From the NCBI GenBank assembly GCA_029532625.1, contig JARFXM010000010.1:372001-436000 (forward strand): a DNA stretch of 64,000 nt. Reading direction: 5' to 3'. A program made the translations under genes and the position numbers. The notes below the pieces were generated by a model. The model was given only the letters and a program-made list of their open reading frames with translations, did no database searches and was not told where the DNA came from. The DNA is from Lomentospora prolificans (Eukaryota; Ascomycota; Sordariomycetes; Microascales; Microascaceae). Positions 10,108-20,461 of the stretch are shown here, in pieces; position 1 is the first letter of the stretch; every line of letters begins with the position of its first letter.

Positions 10108-10986
10108 ATGGAGCGAACCGTCTTTACACGCCTGTTTCGGAAATACCCTCGCACAATGCCCGGGCGGCAATCCGTCTCCAACACCACCGCGCGCGGCACC
10201 GGCAAACATGACTGGTCCGCGCAGCAATACTCCAAGTTCCTCAGCGAGAGGACGCGGCCGGCTCGGGATCTCCTCGCCCAGGTGCGCCTCGATGCGCCGC
10301 GAAAAGTCGTGGATCTGGGCTGCGGGCCGGGAAACTCTACAGAGGTCCTCGCGCGGCGGTACCCGGGCTCGGAGATATCGGGCATCGACTCCTCGCCCGA
10401 CATGATCCGCCGAGCGAGGGAAATTCTGCCGCAGCACTCCTTTGAGGTTGCGGACCTGACAGCCTTCGAACCCATCGAACCCATCGATCTGTACTTCTCC
10501 AACGCCGTGTTCCAGTGGCTTCCCGGCGATGTCTGCCTGCGCACCATCACGCGGCTTGTAACGCATCTCGCGCCAGGCGGCGTACTTGCTTTCGAAGTCC
10601 CGATCAACTTTTCCGAGCCCTCTCACGTCGCCATGAGGGAGACGGCCGCGGTGCCGAACTCCCCTTGGGCCGAGACGCTGCGCGGCGTGAAGGCTCGGGA
10701 TGCGTTCCCCTCCGCGTCCGAGTTAACTGACGCCCTGGCTCCGTTGTGCTCCGAGGTGGATATCTGGGAAACGAGATACTTCCATGTCATGCAAGACCAC
10801 GAGGCCATTGTGGAATGGGTCAAAGGGACGGGGCTCCGACCCTATATCGATCCGCTGTCGGAGTCCGAGAAGGAAGGATTTCTCCGAGACTATCTAGCAA
10901 GGCTGAAGCGAATGTACCCCTTACAGAAGAACGGCACGATTCTCTTGCCATATCCAAGGCTGTTTTTGGTCGCTACGAAGGCATAG
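10108..10986 (+). CDS. Trans-aconitate 2-methyltransferase-like SAM methyltransferase
   Basis: Single exon of 292 residues. The catalytic part starts at about residue 34 with HDWSAQQYSKFLSERTRPA, the usual opening of Tam/TMT proteins. SAM-binding motif I is VVDLGCGPGNST (about 67-78), then SGIDSSPDMIRRA (motif II) and YFSNAVFQWLP. The C-terminal hallmark KGTGLRPYIDPL and FPRLFLVATKA-type ending are present. The family methyl-esterifies trans-aconitate, the off-pathway isomer that poisons aconitase. The first ATG (10108) adds a basic leader of about 16 residues; a second ATG at 10156 is also possible. GC content is high, unlike the flanking debris. The next intact gene is the PrpF-like isomerase at 13825, same strand, which could share the aconitate pool. 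Substrate assignment is by similarity only. Confidence 0.88.
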   Translation: MERTVFTRLFRKYPRTMPGRQSVSNTTARGTGKHDWSAQQYSKFLSERTRPARDLLAQVRLDAPRKVVDLGCGPGNSTEVLARRYPGSEISGIDSSPDMIRRAREILPQHSFEVADLTAFEPIEPIDLYFSNAVFQWLPGDVCLRTITRLVTHLAPGGVLAFEVPINFSEPSHVAMRETAAVPNSPWAETLRGVKARDAFPSASELTDALAPLCSEVDIWETRYFHVMQDHEAIVEWVKGTGLRPYIDPLSESEKEGFLRDYLARLKRMYPLQKNGTILLPYPRLFLVATKA

Positions 10987-11426
10987 GAATGGCCATCGTC
11001 GGACCATGGGGCGAACTAGACTGATGTATCAACCAACTATCATCTCTATGGATAGCTATAATAACACTTTACACTCATTTGCAACTAATTAAACAAAGTG
11101 CTCGAAGTCTCCCCTTTGCCCAGTCAGGCGATCCTGCAAGCGTCAATAAACTTGCACGGACAAGTTCAATGGATACGCTTAGTAAGGGCTAAAAGCCCTA
11201 AGAGATACTTGATTCAGAGACTAATTTATATCCTCCTTCCAACAGCTCTGGGCAGCAGCATCCGTGGAAGAGCCATACGCCAACTTTGTGGCCCTCATAG
11301 GTCGATGTGCTATCGCCTTCTTATCCATCATCTGGAAAGCACAGGGTTGATCCTATGGTAAGGCATACCTCTCATGTTGACCGGCCACAAAGGTGGCTGA
11401 CGAACGAACGCAGCGGTGGGTTAGTC
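10987..11426. other. Intergenic, no gene recognised
   Basis: Follows the methyltransferase stop. Short ORFs only; nothing supportable. Confidence 0.5.
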
Positions 11427-12013
11427 TTAGATGACTCGTGGTGTTGATACTTCTGTCGGCTGAAAATTCACTGGGTGATGACGGCCCTTGCCGATTTCCA
11501 ATTTTGCAATCATTGACAATGGGCTCGGCGAAGTCGATGCTGACTGAAGGTGGCGCCACGTGTGCGGGCAGAATGAGATTATGCTCCTGATACCAGATGT
11601 GATCTCCGAGAAACTCTCCGAGAAACCGCTGGTTTCTCCGGCTTGCATAATAGCCTGCCATCCGAGAAATTGTTTGGTTACGGTCTTTCTGCAGGGGATG
11701 GAGGGGAAGGGCAACGAACCTCCTCGACAATTAGATTCCCACCGCCATGGGTGATGAAAACGAATGGGTCGTAACGGTTGTGATGATCGTTCATCTTCTT
11801 CAGCTCGAGTAAGAGCTCCCTACCCAGTGATTTGTAAATGGAGACTAGTGTTGCTTGCGGGTCAGGTTGTGTGTGTATAAACACCGATATTCGGGCCCGT
11901 GGTACGCTCTAAGGAATCAGGTCTTTCAACCACAGAACTTTGCGTTTATCGAGTGCCGCCCACGTCGTGAGGAAGTCCTTGTCATAGTCATTGACGGCGA
12001 CGATGCTAATTCC
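11427..12013 (-). pseudogene. Remnant of SERAC1/NLR-type N-terminal alpha/beta hydrolase domain
   Basis: Minus-strand text GISIVAVNDYDKDF...KVLWLKDLIP, then a TAG at 11909-11911 (Gln expected), then SVPRARISVFIHTQPDPQ...LLLELKKMNDHHNRYDPFVFITHGGGNLIVEE. It follows the order of the hydrolase domain that opens many fungal NLR/STAND proteins: the IVAVHGL strand, the WLRDFLP block, the RIF.Y block and the RPI.FI.HSLGGLIVK block. After an intron-like stretch AIMQAGE...ITSGIRSI resumes the family text. The nucleophile elbow reads H-G-G-G where H-S-L-G-G is expected, so the catalytic Ser is absent as well. A nonsense codon and loss of everything downstream mark it as dead. Confidence 0.6.
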
Positions 12014-12053
12014 GTGAGGCGGCGACTGGGGTCAACGTGATGATCAACTGGGT

Positions 12054-13020
12054 TCAGGATAAGTAGTAAACACACCGGACGTTGGGAAGCCCATGGCTCT
12101 TCGTCCAAGGGTAAGTTAGTGGCGGGAATGTCAAAATAGAAGAGACCTTCAATCTCGGAATACGACTGATGATGGGTTTTGAGGCCAACACGTTCAAAGA
12201 TGCATTATCCGAAAGAGCCATGATCTCCCCTCCTCCCCACCAGTTTTGCGATGCTATGATCGGAGCGTTGGACGAGATTGGGATCTTTCCACAACGATCG
12301 ATTAATAGTTTGACGATTCTCTCTCCGCACCACAAATTGCCGACGGCCTTATCGACCAAAGCTTCGGTTACCCGGAACTCGGCTCCTCTTTGCTTCAGCA
12401 AAATCTCCAAGATTCCATCTCCTTGCCACGGGGTACCAGCAGCTTCTTCCATCATAGCCTCGGTGATTCGAACTTCGGTCGCCTTGTCTTCGATCAAGTG
12501 ACGCATGACCGACACACCGTGGACAAGATTTGCCGCCGCAGCAACTACCATATATTCCGGTATCACACCGCTGCTTTCTCGCAAGTCGAGCAGGAGCTCC
12601 ACCACTTCCTCGTCGCAACAGCTTACAGTGTCAGTCTCATCACTTTTCTGGGTTGTCGCCGTCCTTCCACTGTGTGCGATGATGTGATCTATCGTATCGC
12701 CGATTCGCCAGTAATTAAAACGAGGGGGGCGGCTCCTTTCGAATTTTACTATCTCAGTCCAGACTTGCAAGGTCTCCGGATCGTCGGTGCCATGGAGCGG
12801 TTTCGTCACCTTCAACACTAGCGAAAGAACTTTCCTCGCATCATGGATTTTGCCCTGTGCCCCGTACGCCCGCGCGAGCTTGCGTGCCACCTCCAGGTCG
12901 ACAGTCAACAAATCCAGCTCCTCTTCACACTCAAAATCCATTTTTAGTAATTTTTCCAACGGCCCCGTAATGATGTCAAGGTTTTGCGCCTCTTCTAACA
13001 CGAGTACCATCTGCTGAAGT
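12054..13020 (-). pseudogene. NLR-type C-terminal TPR plus helical-repeat fragment
   Basis: An open frame begins without a natural start inside the neighbouring glycosyltransferase remnant. It reads a TPR-like stretch (EEELDLLTVDLEVARKLARA, KPLHGTDDPETLQVW), the tail of tetratricopeptide repeats in fungal NLR proteins. It then reads imperfect repeats of about 35 residues with the core TEA(M/L)(M/V)(E/D)(E/K)A(A/V)G and EILLKQRGAEFRV / KLLIDRCG. Such repeats occur C-terminal in fungal NLR and ankyrin-type proteins. No nucleotide-binding domain is present between 11.4 and 13.6 kb. The fragment joins the hydrolase fragment (11427-12013) in tandem, so two NLR-like genes probably left pieces here. 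Confidence 0.6.
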
Positions 13021-13640
13021 CTAGATCTTTTCAGTCCGCCATGCCCCCTCGGCCAGGCCAATGTCTTGAATCAGTGGCAGCGCGTGGAACAGGTCGGCGT
13101 TGGTCCGCCCCTTCCAGAGTTCCTTGTAGGCCGTCGCGCTAGTCCCCGATAAAGGTGCACTCCTTGGGCGCGGCGAACATGTAGTTGCCGAAGCTGCCCC
13201 ACTGCTTCCTGATCTGCCCGCTAAGGATTCACGTGCACCGGAGGATCTCGCCCGGCCATGCGATTCCAGAAGTGGCGTGTGCAGCATGTTGCCCACGTCC
13301 ATCCAGACGCCGCCGTATTCATAGCTGAGCGGCAGCCGCACCAGATCAGCCGCGTGCTGGGGCCGCGTGGCTGCCGTCCATGCTACGGTTGACGAAGCAG
13401 TCGGGAACCACTCCTTCGCGACGAATTTGTAGATAATATTGGGTGACCCATCGACCAGGTTGATTAGGCGGACGGTCCAGGATGGTCCCAGACGGCGAAC
13501 CCAATTCACCACGGTGCGCCGGTAGCTGGGGTAAATGGCGTCGACGCCCTTGTCTCAAAGGCCCACACGTTCTTCTCCGAGGTGACGGGCTATGGGACTG
13601 TAGCTCGGCGAGCATCTCCGCTTCGGGTCGCAAGTCGAGC
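13021..13640 (-). pseudogene. Capsular-polysaccharide-type glycosyltransferase remnant
   Basis: The minus strand encodes EKNVWAF, then a frameshift with TGA in place of the Trp of the usual FWDKG, then DKGVDAIYPSYRRTVVNWVRRLGPSW and NIIYKFVAKEWFP. A shifted MDGSHAA block follows, then AADLVRLPLSYEYGGVWMDVGNMLHT and YKELWKGRTNADLFHALPLIQDIGLAEGAWRTE. The YGGVWMDVG block is the DXD-like sugar-nucleotide binding site of Caps_synth/Gly_transf_sug family proteins in fungi. At least three frame changes, the nonsense codon and the missing C-terminal half show that it is a pseudogene. It abuts the NLR-type fragment at about 13021. Confidence 0.75.
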
Positions 13641-13824
13641 TGATTTCACGGAGCCCAGTAGCTGAGAACAACGCATGTGGAATGGAAAAGCCGTGGGCCC
13701 CAAGAACTCTTAGTCAGCATCCATTTAATTCCAAAATCGACAGGAGCTTGGAAAGCTCTGACATGCTCAACTCCGTCCATTCTCCAGAAAAGATAAGATT
13801 CTCTTCATGTCACCATAATACACC

Positions 13825-15036
13825 ATGGCAGGCAGGTTGCTAAGGATATCTGGGCAAGGGGAAGTGGTCGCCGGCCTACCCTCGGCGCGCGTGCCCTGCC
13901 ACACCCGACTTTTCCGCACATCGAGCCGTTTCCAGACACCAGCGCAACACTCTCTACCTGCGGCGTACTACCGCGGTGGTACTTCTCGTGCAATCTTCTT
14001 TAACCGGGACGATCTCCCGCAGGATAAGGAAAAATGGGGTCCCATTTTCCTCGGTGCAATCGGTAGCCCTGATCGCTACGGACGCCAACTCGACGGTCTC
14101 GGCGGCGGCATCTCAAGTCTTTCTAAGGTTTGCGTGGTAGGCAAGTCACAGTCCGACCCGGACGCCGACGTGGACTACACTTTTGTGTCGCTCGGCATAC
14201 GCGACACAAGCGTGGACTACTCTAGCAACTGCGGCAACATGTCTGCGGCGGTAGGACCCTACGCTGTAGATTCCAAAATGGTGGCTCCTGCCTTGAGCAA
14301 GGACGGAGGTGTGGATGTCGCGACGGTGCGCATTCGCAACACGAACACGGGGAAGCTTATCCACGCCAAGTTCCCCGTCATCGATGGTGAGGCGGCTGCG
14401 GCTGGCGACTTTGAGATTGACGGAGTGAGCGGCACTGCCGCGCCTATCCGGCTCGACTTCATAAACCCCGCTGGCTCCCGGACGGGCAAATTACTTCCCA
14501 CTGGCAATGCTACCGACGAAATCGATGGCGTTCGCGTTACCCTCATCGACGTTGGTAATCCCTGCTGCTTTGTTCTGGCCTCAGACCTCGGGGTTCCCGG
14601 TACGCTCAGCCCCACCGAGATCGATGCGGATGAGAAGCTTCTGGCGAGGCTAGAGAAGGTCCGCCGCCTAGCAGCTGTGAAGATGGGCCTTGCGGAATCC
14701 GTGGACGAAGTTGCAGGTAGCGTACCGAAGATCGGCTTCGTGTCCACGCCGCAGTCTTCAAACGCCAATGTCGTCATGCGCGCCCTGTCCGTCGGCCAGC
14801 CCCACAAAGCCATCCCCATCACCGTCGCTCTCGCTGTCGCGGCGGCAGCAAAGATCCCTGGAACGACAGTGTTGGAAAGCGTAGTCAAGTTTGGAAGCGG
14901 ACCGGGTCTAGTCATCAGCCATGCTAGTGGCCAACTGACCGTTAACGCCGAGTTTGACGAACAAGGTCACCTCGCCAAGGCTGGTGTGTATAGAACCGCG
15001 AGGCGGTTGATGGAAGGGAAGGTCTTTTGGAAATAG
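13825..15036 (+). CDS. PrpF-family (DUF453) isomerase
   Basis: Single exon of 403 residues with a strong start context (CACCATGGCA). After an N-terminal leader of about 45 residues rich in Arg and Ser (possible mitochondrial targeting, inferred), the text shows the PrpF hallmarks. These are AAYYRGGTSRAIFF with the GGTS substrate loop, SPDRYGRQLDGLGGGISSLSKV with breaks, the Cys block YSSNCGNMSAAVGPYA, and later DVGNPCCFVLASDLG. PrpF proteins fold like diaminopimelate epimerase and use Cys or Lys acid/base pairs to shift double bonds in aconitate-like tricarboxylates (2-methylaconitate isomerase, 4-oxalomesaconate tautomerase, aconitate isomerases). The intact neighbour upstream is a trans-aconitate methyltransferase-like gene, which suggests aconitate chemistry. 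The exact substrate is unknown. Confidence 0.93.
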   Translation: MAGRLLRISGQGEVVAGLPSARVPCHTRLFRTSSRFQTPAQHSLPAAYYRGGTSRAIFFNRDDLPQDKEKWGPIFLGAIGSPDRYGRQLDGLGGGISSLSKVCVVGKSQSDPDADVDYTFVSLGIRDTSVDYSSNCGNMSAAVGPYAVDSKMVAPALSKDGGVDVATVRIRNTNTGKLIHAKFPVIDGEAAAAGDFEIDGVSGTAAPIRLDFINPAGSRTGKLLPTGNATDEIDGVRVTLIDVGNPCCFVLASDLGVPGTLSPTEIDADEKLLARLEKVRRLAAVKMGLAESVDEVAGSVPKIGFVSTPQSSNANVVMRALSVGQPHKAIPITVALAVAAAAKIPGTTVLESVVKFGSGPGLVISHASGQLTVNAEFDEQGHLAKAGVYRTARRLMEGKVFWK

Positions 15037-15710
15037 ATGACGCATCGCCTACATAATGATAACGCTCGTACAAACATCGTGAATTCCGCCCTGCATCCCT
15101 TTTCTATGCGTAATCCATTGGGCACATATCCCAAATCTCGTGTATGGCTTTCGTTTTATATGCCATCTTTCACTCTTCTCCTTCTAAACCCAACCCGGTC
15201 CTTTCCTTTCATAAGTGGTTGCACGGATCCAGCAATCAGGTTTCCGAACGAGCCGAGGGATAAAGATCGCTCCCCAGATCCGGGCTTGGGATTAGCTGCA
15301 AATACTGTGTTCACAATTAACTGAGGCCATAGGGCGAGAAAGGATGTGGGCTGCGTTTGTGAGAGCGCGTGGCTATGAGTGGGAGCACAGGCAGTCGTTG
15401 GCAGTAAGATATTGGGTGATCTGTGAGGAGGAAACGAACGGAATAGAGGAAGGTGACAGATCCTATCACAAAATACTAACACGGTCTCAGCACCAACTCC
15501 ACGAAATGATTCCTGCCTTTTTCGCATTTAGTCTCCTCTATGCATTGCAAGGTGTCTCTATATCGGCTCGCGCTCTTACTTAGACTTAAGGCTCCATAAG
15601 ATGAAATAGAGCCCCTATCTGGCATTGTCGTACTAGCTCAGCCGACTTGGGCATGTTGCGAATGCCACCTCATGAATTAATTACCCTTCCTGCAATACTT
15701 GGAGCCCATC
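15037..15710. other. Intergenic between convergent PrpF and amidase genes
   Basis: Holds the 3' flanks of both genes; no supportable gene. Confidence 0.5.
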
Positions 15711-17892
15711 TTAATCGGCCGCCGCATTCAACGCCGCGCAGACAACGCCAGCGATAGCCAAGGCTTTCTCTTCCTCAAACTTTCTCGTTACAACCTGTAC
15801 GCCGACAGGGCCTTCATGGTACATCTCGGCATCATCTAAGGCCCATGGATTAGACATATCCTTTGATGAAGGGGTGATGAGAAGCAACCTACAAGTTTCC
15901 CAGTTGGTCTTGTCAAGTCCTTCCGCGGGCACGTATTCGGTGTCGATCGGGTCGAGATTCTTATCGGCCTTTGTGACGGGAAATGCGACAGCGCTATAAT
16001 TGAGCATGTTGATCGCTTCGGTATAGGCTGTCCCATGGATTGGTTAGTTGACTGTAGTCCCGAGGAGACGAGCATGGGATGGTGGTAAGTTAACGGGGCT
16101 CATGATACTTGGAGTGAGATATTTATTGTGGAGGACGGCAGCGTGGGGCGCCGTGGGCATGATGAAGGCATCAACGACTTGACCTGGCGAGTCCGTCAGC
16201 AGGCTGCAATCTCCGTCGGAAGACGAGAGCAGTAATGGCTCTCATACCGTCATCTAGCGCTGTCGAGTTCCAATAATCAGAATACTGGTTCTCAAACTCT
16301 AAACCCTTGATCGTAAGGTCCTGGTAGTCCAGCAGCGGCATCGGATCGCGAGGCTCGAACCGAGAGCCGTGCTCGGGAAGGATGGGCTCCCCAGATTTCT
16401 TGATGTGGGCTTGAACGTCGGCCGCCCCGTCGGCGTAAATGAACGCCTGATGGATGCGCACTCCGACACTATGATCCGGTGGCTGCCACTCCACGATGGT
16501 ATGGCCGGCCTTGCGCAGGGCATCCGCCACAATTTTCATCCCTCGTCGAACAGGAGGGTGCGGCTCCATGGAGGGATCCCGCCAGTACAATCCGATTTTC
16601 AGCGGTTTGCCAGTCGGCCGTCCCTTGGTGTCGACCCGGTCACGGATGGATTGCAGTTCATCTTCCCTCCAGGGTATCGGAGCGACCGCCGGGTCACTGA
16701 GCCACGGCTTCGAGGAGAGGATGGCTTTGAAGGAAAACTCCAGCCCTTCGAGGGACGTGCTCAATAAACCCACGGTTGAACGACATGTGTTTTGTCCCGG
16801 ATTCTAGGAAAGCCAATATTGTTAGGAACGAACTCTCTGATATTACCTCGTTAAGATGGTTCAAAGACTGACGGTGTTTGCCACTCCACGATAGGATAGT
16901 CGTTCCGGAGTGGGCTTGATGGCGAAGACACCACAAAAGGACGCCGGGATTCGAACGGAGCCGGCTGTCCGCGCGCCTTAGCAAATGCTTTTCCAGGAAC
17001 AGATCAAATATGACGAAAAACTTACCGATATCGGTGCCCAGTCCTACGGGACTGGCCCGAAGTGCCAGCAGAACGCCTTCTCCCCCGGAAGAACCGCCGC
17101 AGGAAAGATGCTTGTTGAACGGGTTTACCGTCCGCCCGATGATATTGTTAATCGTCTCTCCGAGCTGAATCTAGAGGTTAGGGACTGATGTTCGGGAATA
17201 GGGAGCGCTCATGGGCCTACCAAAACTGTCTGCGGCAGACTAGTTTTGCAGTAAAATACGGCTCCAAGCGATCTAAGCTCCTTCACTATCTCGCTCTCGA
17301 ACCCGGGATCTGTTTCCGTATCGACGCCGAGCTTTCCGTCCACCCAACCAACATATGCCATTGTTGTATCGGCCGAGCCAACGTGGAACTGGTCCTTGAG
17401 GCTGACGGGCAATCCGTGCATCGGACCGATAGGCTGGCCATGCTGTTTGTAAAAAGCGTCGAGCTCCTTGGCTTGCTCCAGCGCCTCGTCGATGAAAAGC
17501 CCGAGCAGACAGGGATTCTGCGAGTGTTAGCTTTTTTTTTTCTACTCCTCCTCCTCATCGTCCCTATCTTCTCCCGCATGAATTCGAGAAGATGAGACTT
17601 TTCTCACCATTTGATGAGCAACCGCAGCTGCCTGACAAAAGGCTCGCGTGACCTGGACGGCGGATAGAGTGTTGTTTTGCAGCCCGGCGACGATAGCCGT
17701 CGTTTCTCGCGACGTGATATCGATCGTCTCTCGATCCAAAAAGTTTTCGAAAAACCGGCCGGAGATGTCCCGCTGCTCCGAGGCGCGAGCTATATCGCTG
17801 GGCTTCAATCTCCAGTCCTCCGGGATGCTCCGAAGGATCTGGTCCCGCTTACGCTGGGCTTTCAACTCCCATGGCTCGGTGGCAGCGGTCAT
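15711..17892 (-). CDS. Amidase-signature family enzyme (acetamidase-like)
   Basis: Seven exons on the minus strand: 17892-17608, 17517-17221, 17170-17026, 16964-16873, 16803-16248, 16183-16109 and 16027-15711. Phases agree throughout and give about 588 residues. The start MTAATEPWELKAQRKRDQIL fits fungal acetamidases. The Ser-cisSer-Lys triad is visible: Lys in LPVSLKDQF, cis-Ser in CGGSSGGEG, nucleophile Ser in LGTDIAGSVRIPASF. The family hydrolyses small amides to acid and ammonia in the cytosol. One feature is odd: near the C-terminus the frame reads through LLLITPSSKDMSNPW, about 15 residues not usual between WETC and the ALDD..MY block. It looks like a retained former intron or a small insertion, but the frame stays open to PVGVQVVTRKFEEEK. 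A poly-A run precedes the exon 2 acceptor. Confidence 0.9.
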
Positions 17893-20461
17893 CTTGCGAT
17901 AGGGATGCTTGGATGCGAATTTGAGAATTTTTTCAAAATTAGCTTGGGGACGATGTTGATGTGGTTCCTTGACCAGATGATAAACCGGTTCCAAGCTGGA
18001 GAAGTAATAGTAGTCCCCATCGGCAACTAATTTCCGGTAGCCGCGATGACCCCGCTCGCTTGAGTCGCCCCCCAAAGGCCGGGATGTGAAGCCAAGACGT
18101 GAAGCCAAGACGCCATCTCTCTTTATGTGTAAGCAAGACTTTGCTTTCCGGCGTTGTCGTTTTTCTTTCATCGACTAGCGGTAATCCCTGTCACGTCAAG
18201 TGGAAGCACAGTAACACGCCTCGTCCCCATCCTCGTTTTCAACGCGGGATGACTGAAGGGATTGCGCGCGCTTCTCTTGACGCTCAAGCGTCGTTGCCAT
18301 CCGGGTATAGCCCCTCGTCCTGTAGGGCCCCGTAAGGCTCACCGTTAAGCTCGCAAATGAGGAGCTTGAATTACAGGGACTGTCAGGGTTGAAATCCAGC
18401 ACCACCCACTGAAACTCGTGTCGCCTCGTGTGCTAAGTTCGCCCTTTCCAAATGCCTTCTTTTTTTGTTACTGCTCCTGACGAGTCAGATGGTATCTGTT
18501 ACTCTCTCTAAAGCAGAAGCTATCTGCAGGCGTCACTGCCATCCAAGGTCACTTCAAGGGTCGACTTGTCGTTAAATTTTAAATAGTGCACTAATAATGA
18601 ACCAGCATGCCACTATCGGGCTGCCAACTCCGTTCCGTATCATCAAAAGGGAACTTTGGATTGAGGATTTCTCAGATGTGTTCTTGTTTCAAGGCGTGGA
18701 AAAATGGGCGTGATTATAGACATATCCTTCTACGCTAAGATTACAGGATGGTGGCTTTGCAAAGCGAGATTTGAAAGTTCTTTCTTTGCTTAAAACTGGC
18801 GACGTTATTCCCACTGAAATGAAACTGACGTTATTCCCACTAAAATGAAACTGATGTTATTCCCGCTGAAATGAAACTCTCTACGTCCATCTCGGTGACA
18901 GGAACCCCCCTCCATCGCGACTTCCTTCCTGGTCCAGCACAAATGCTGGTCGGCGCAGCCAACGATCCCTTATAGGCCTGGATAACTAATGAGCTGTCAC
19001 GTCTGGGGTGAAGGTACTCATGTGTCTGAAGGGTATCCGTGTGGGCTCTAGGAGTCGGGCGGAGGCCTGCTTGCATGTTTGTGCTTCGGCGCTTTCTCCA
19101 ATACTGTGTCTCTGAGGCTGAAGGTTGGAGGGAGCCTTCTCCCCTATTTTTGCCGGTCTCGGTAGAGAACCAGTTATATTTTTGCATCTACAATAGCCTT
19201 TAACTAGGCATCTACGAATAGATACCGCCATTATGCCCTCTATCTTTTTTTTTCTGAATTGGTTGCAGTATGATATCTAAATCTGAGTGCTGTCGTGAGG
19301 CTGAGGTACGTGATGTCTGGAACCGATCGCAGCGAGAGGGCCGTTCCTTCCTCAAGATCCAACCAGCGACGCTCGGCCGGTACCTGTCAGGTACATTCTT
19401 CTTGGCTTCGTGTAGCTGAATGGTGCAGGTGTTGAAGGGAATGACACTTGCGCGATACTTGCAGTAAGTCCACCGTTCGATTCAGTCTTCACACACGGAT
19501 TTTCTTTTTACATATTATCCCAAAAACAGATCCATCGGTCTACTGTCACCGTCTCCAGCCCTTTCATCCGGTCGTACAACCGAGTATATCTCGCCAAGTT
19601 ACAGACCGGTAGGGATTATTACTAACTTGGTTTCGAGAGGCCACCGACTAAATCCATCAATTATCCTCGGCTGGTTTTAGGTACCGATTCTCCCTGGCGG
19701 CTGGGCAGCCTGGCTCGTGACATAACATTCTGCGTCCACATGTTATTCCCAGCCGCAATCGGTGATGCTTCGGGGAACCCGCTCAGTTGAAGAGTAAAAA
19801 GAAACCCCGTTAATTCTCTTGCCCATCCCAAGCGGTACCTCGAAAACGGTGACGATCCCCATTGCCGATCCTGTCTCCTTCTCCTCCCTGGCCTAGAGTC
19901 GGGCTCAATAAAAGTCAAGTCGCGTGGTCTTCTCTTGTAGCGCAGGCACAATGAAAAGACAGAAATAAGACGAATGGTCAGGATACCGCCCGTCCTCACA
20001 TTTGGTAGGCAATGGCGTTTCAAGCTGGTTGCGGTTGGCTTTTTGATATCGCTTGCGCACAAAAGTCTCTGGATCTGGCAACCGGGTTTGACGGTAGCGA
20101 AGACGCCGACGGGCTGAGGGGAGCCTTGAGACGAAACTTGGAGATCCTCCGCTCATACGGAGAAGGGAACTAGCCGGTAGCAACGGCGGTCGATGCGGCG
20201 GTACTGCGTTTAGAGCCATGGACTCGTCGGCGGTGCTTGTATGCCTAGAATAACCGGGACGAATGAAGCGTGGCGGGACTTTTGACTTCTATTTCGGTTC
20301 GTAGTTTACCAAGAACCTTAGCGGGTACCAATACGAGGGATGTTGAGCGTTGAAGGGCCTAAAGGGTTACAACCAAATAAAGGTTGCAATACTTGCACGT
20401 ATAGCATGGTGGCCTCACGGACGTTCATGATCTGGAACTCTCCAGGAATCAGTAATTCACG
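17893..20461. other. Intergenic region of 2.6 kb, no gene recognised
   Basis: Upstream DNA of the amidase and downstream DNA of the next regulator. ORFs at 18840-19187, 19661-20062 and 19905-20219 (all minus) have no recognisable domain. A short tandem repeat lies at 18801-18878. Confidence 0.5.
18801..18878. repeat. 26-bp tandem repeat, three copies
   Basis: Units at 18801-18826, 18827-18852 and 18853-18878. Each has the form GAYGTTATTCCCRCTRAAATGAAACT with one to three substitutions between copies. It lies in non-coding DNA about 0.9 kb upstream of the amidase start. Confidence 0.9.

Noticed and set aside
9972..10626. Antisense ORFs of 211 and 182 codons over the methyltransferase
   Set aside because: They mirror the conserved SAM-binding domain on the plus strand.
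14259..14915. 218-codon antisense ORF in the PrpF gene
   Set aside because: Shadow of a conserved coding region; no own domain.
16930..16975. tRNA-like GGATTCGAAC string
   Set aside because: It is part of the amidase exon 4 coding sequence (SVRIPASF on the minus strand) and no cloverleaf fits.
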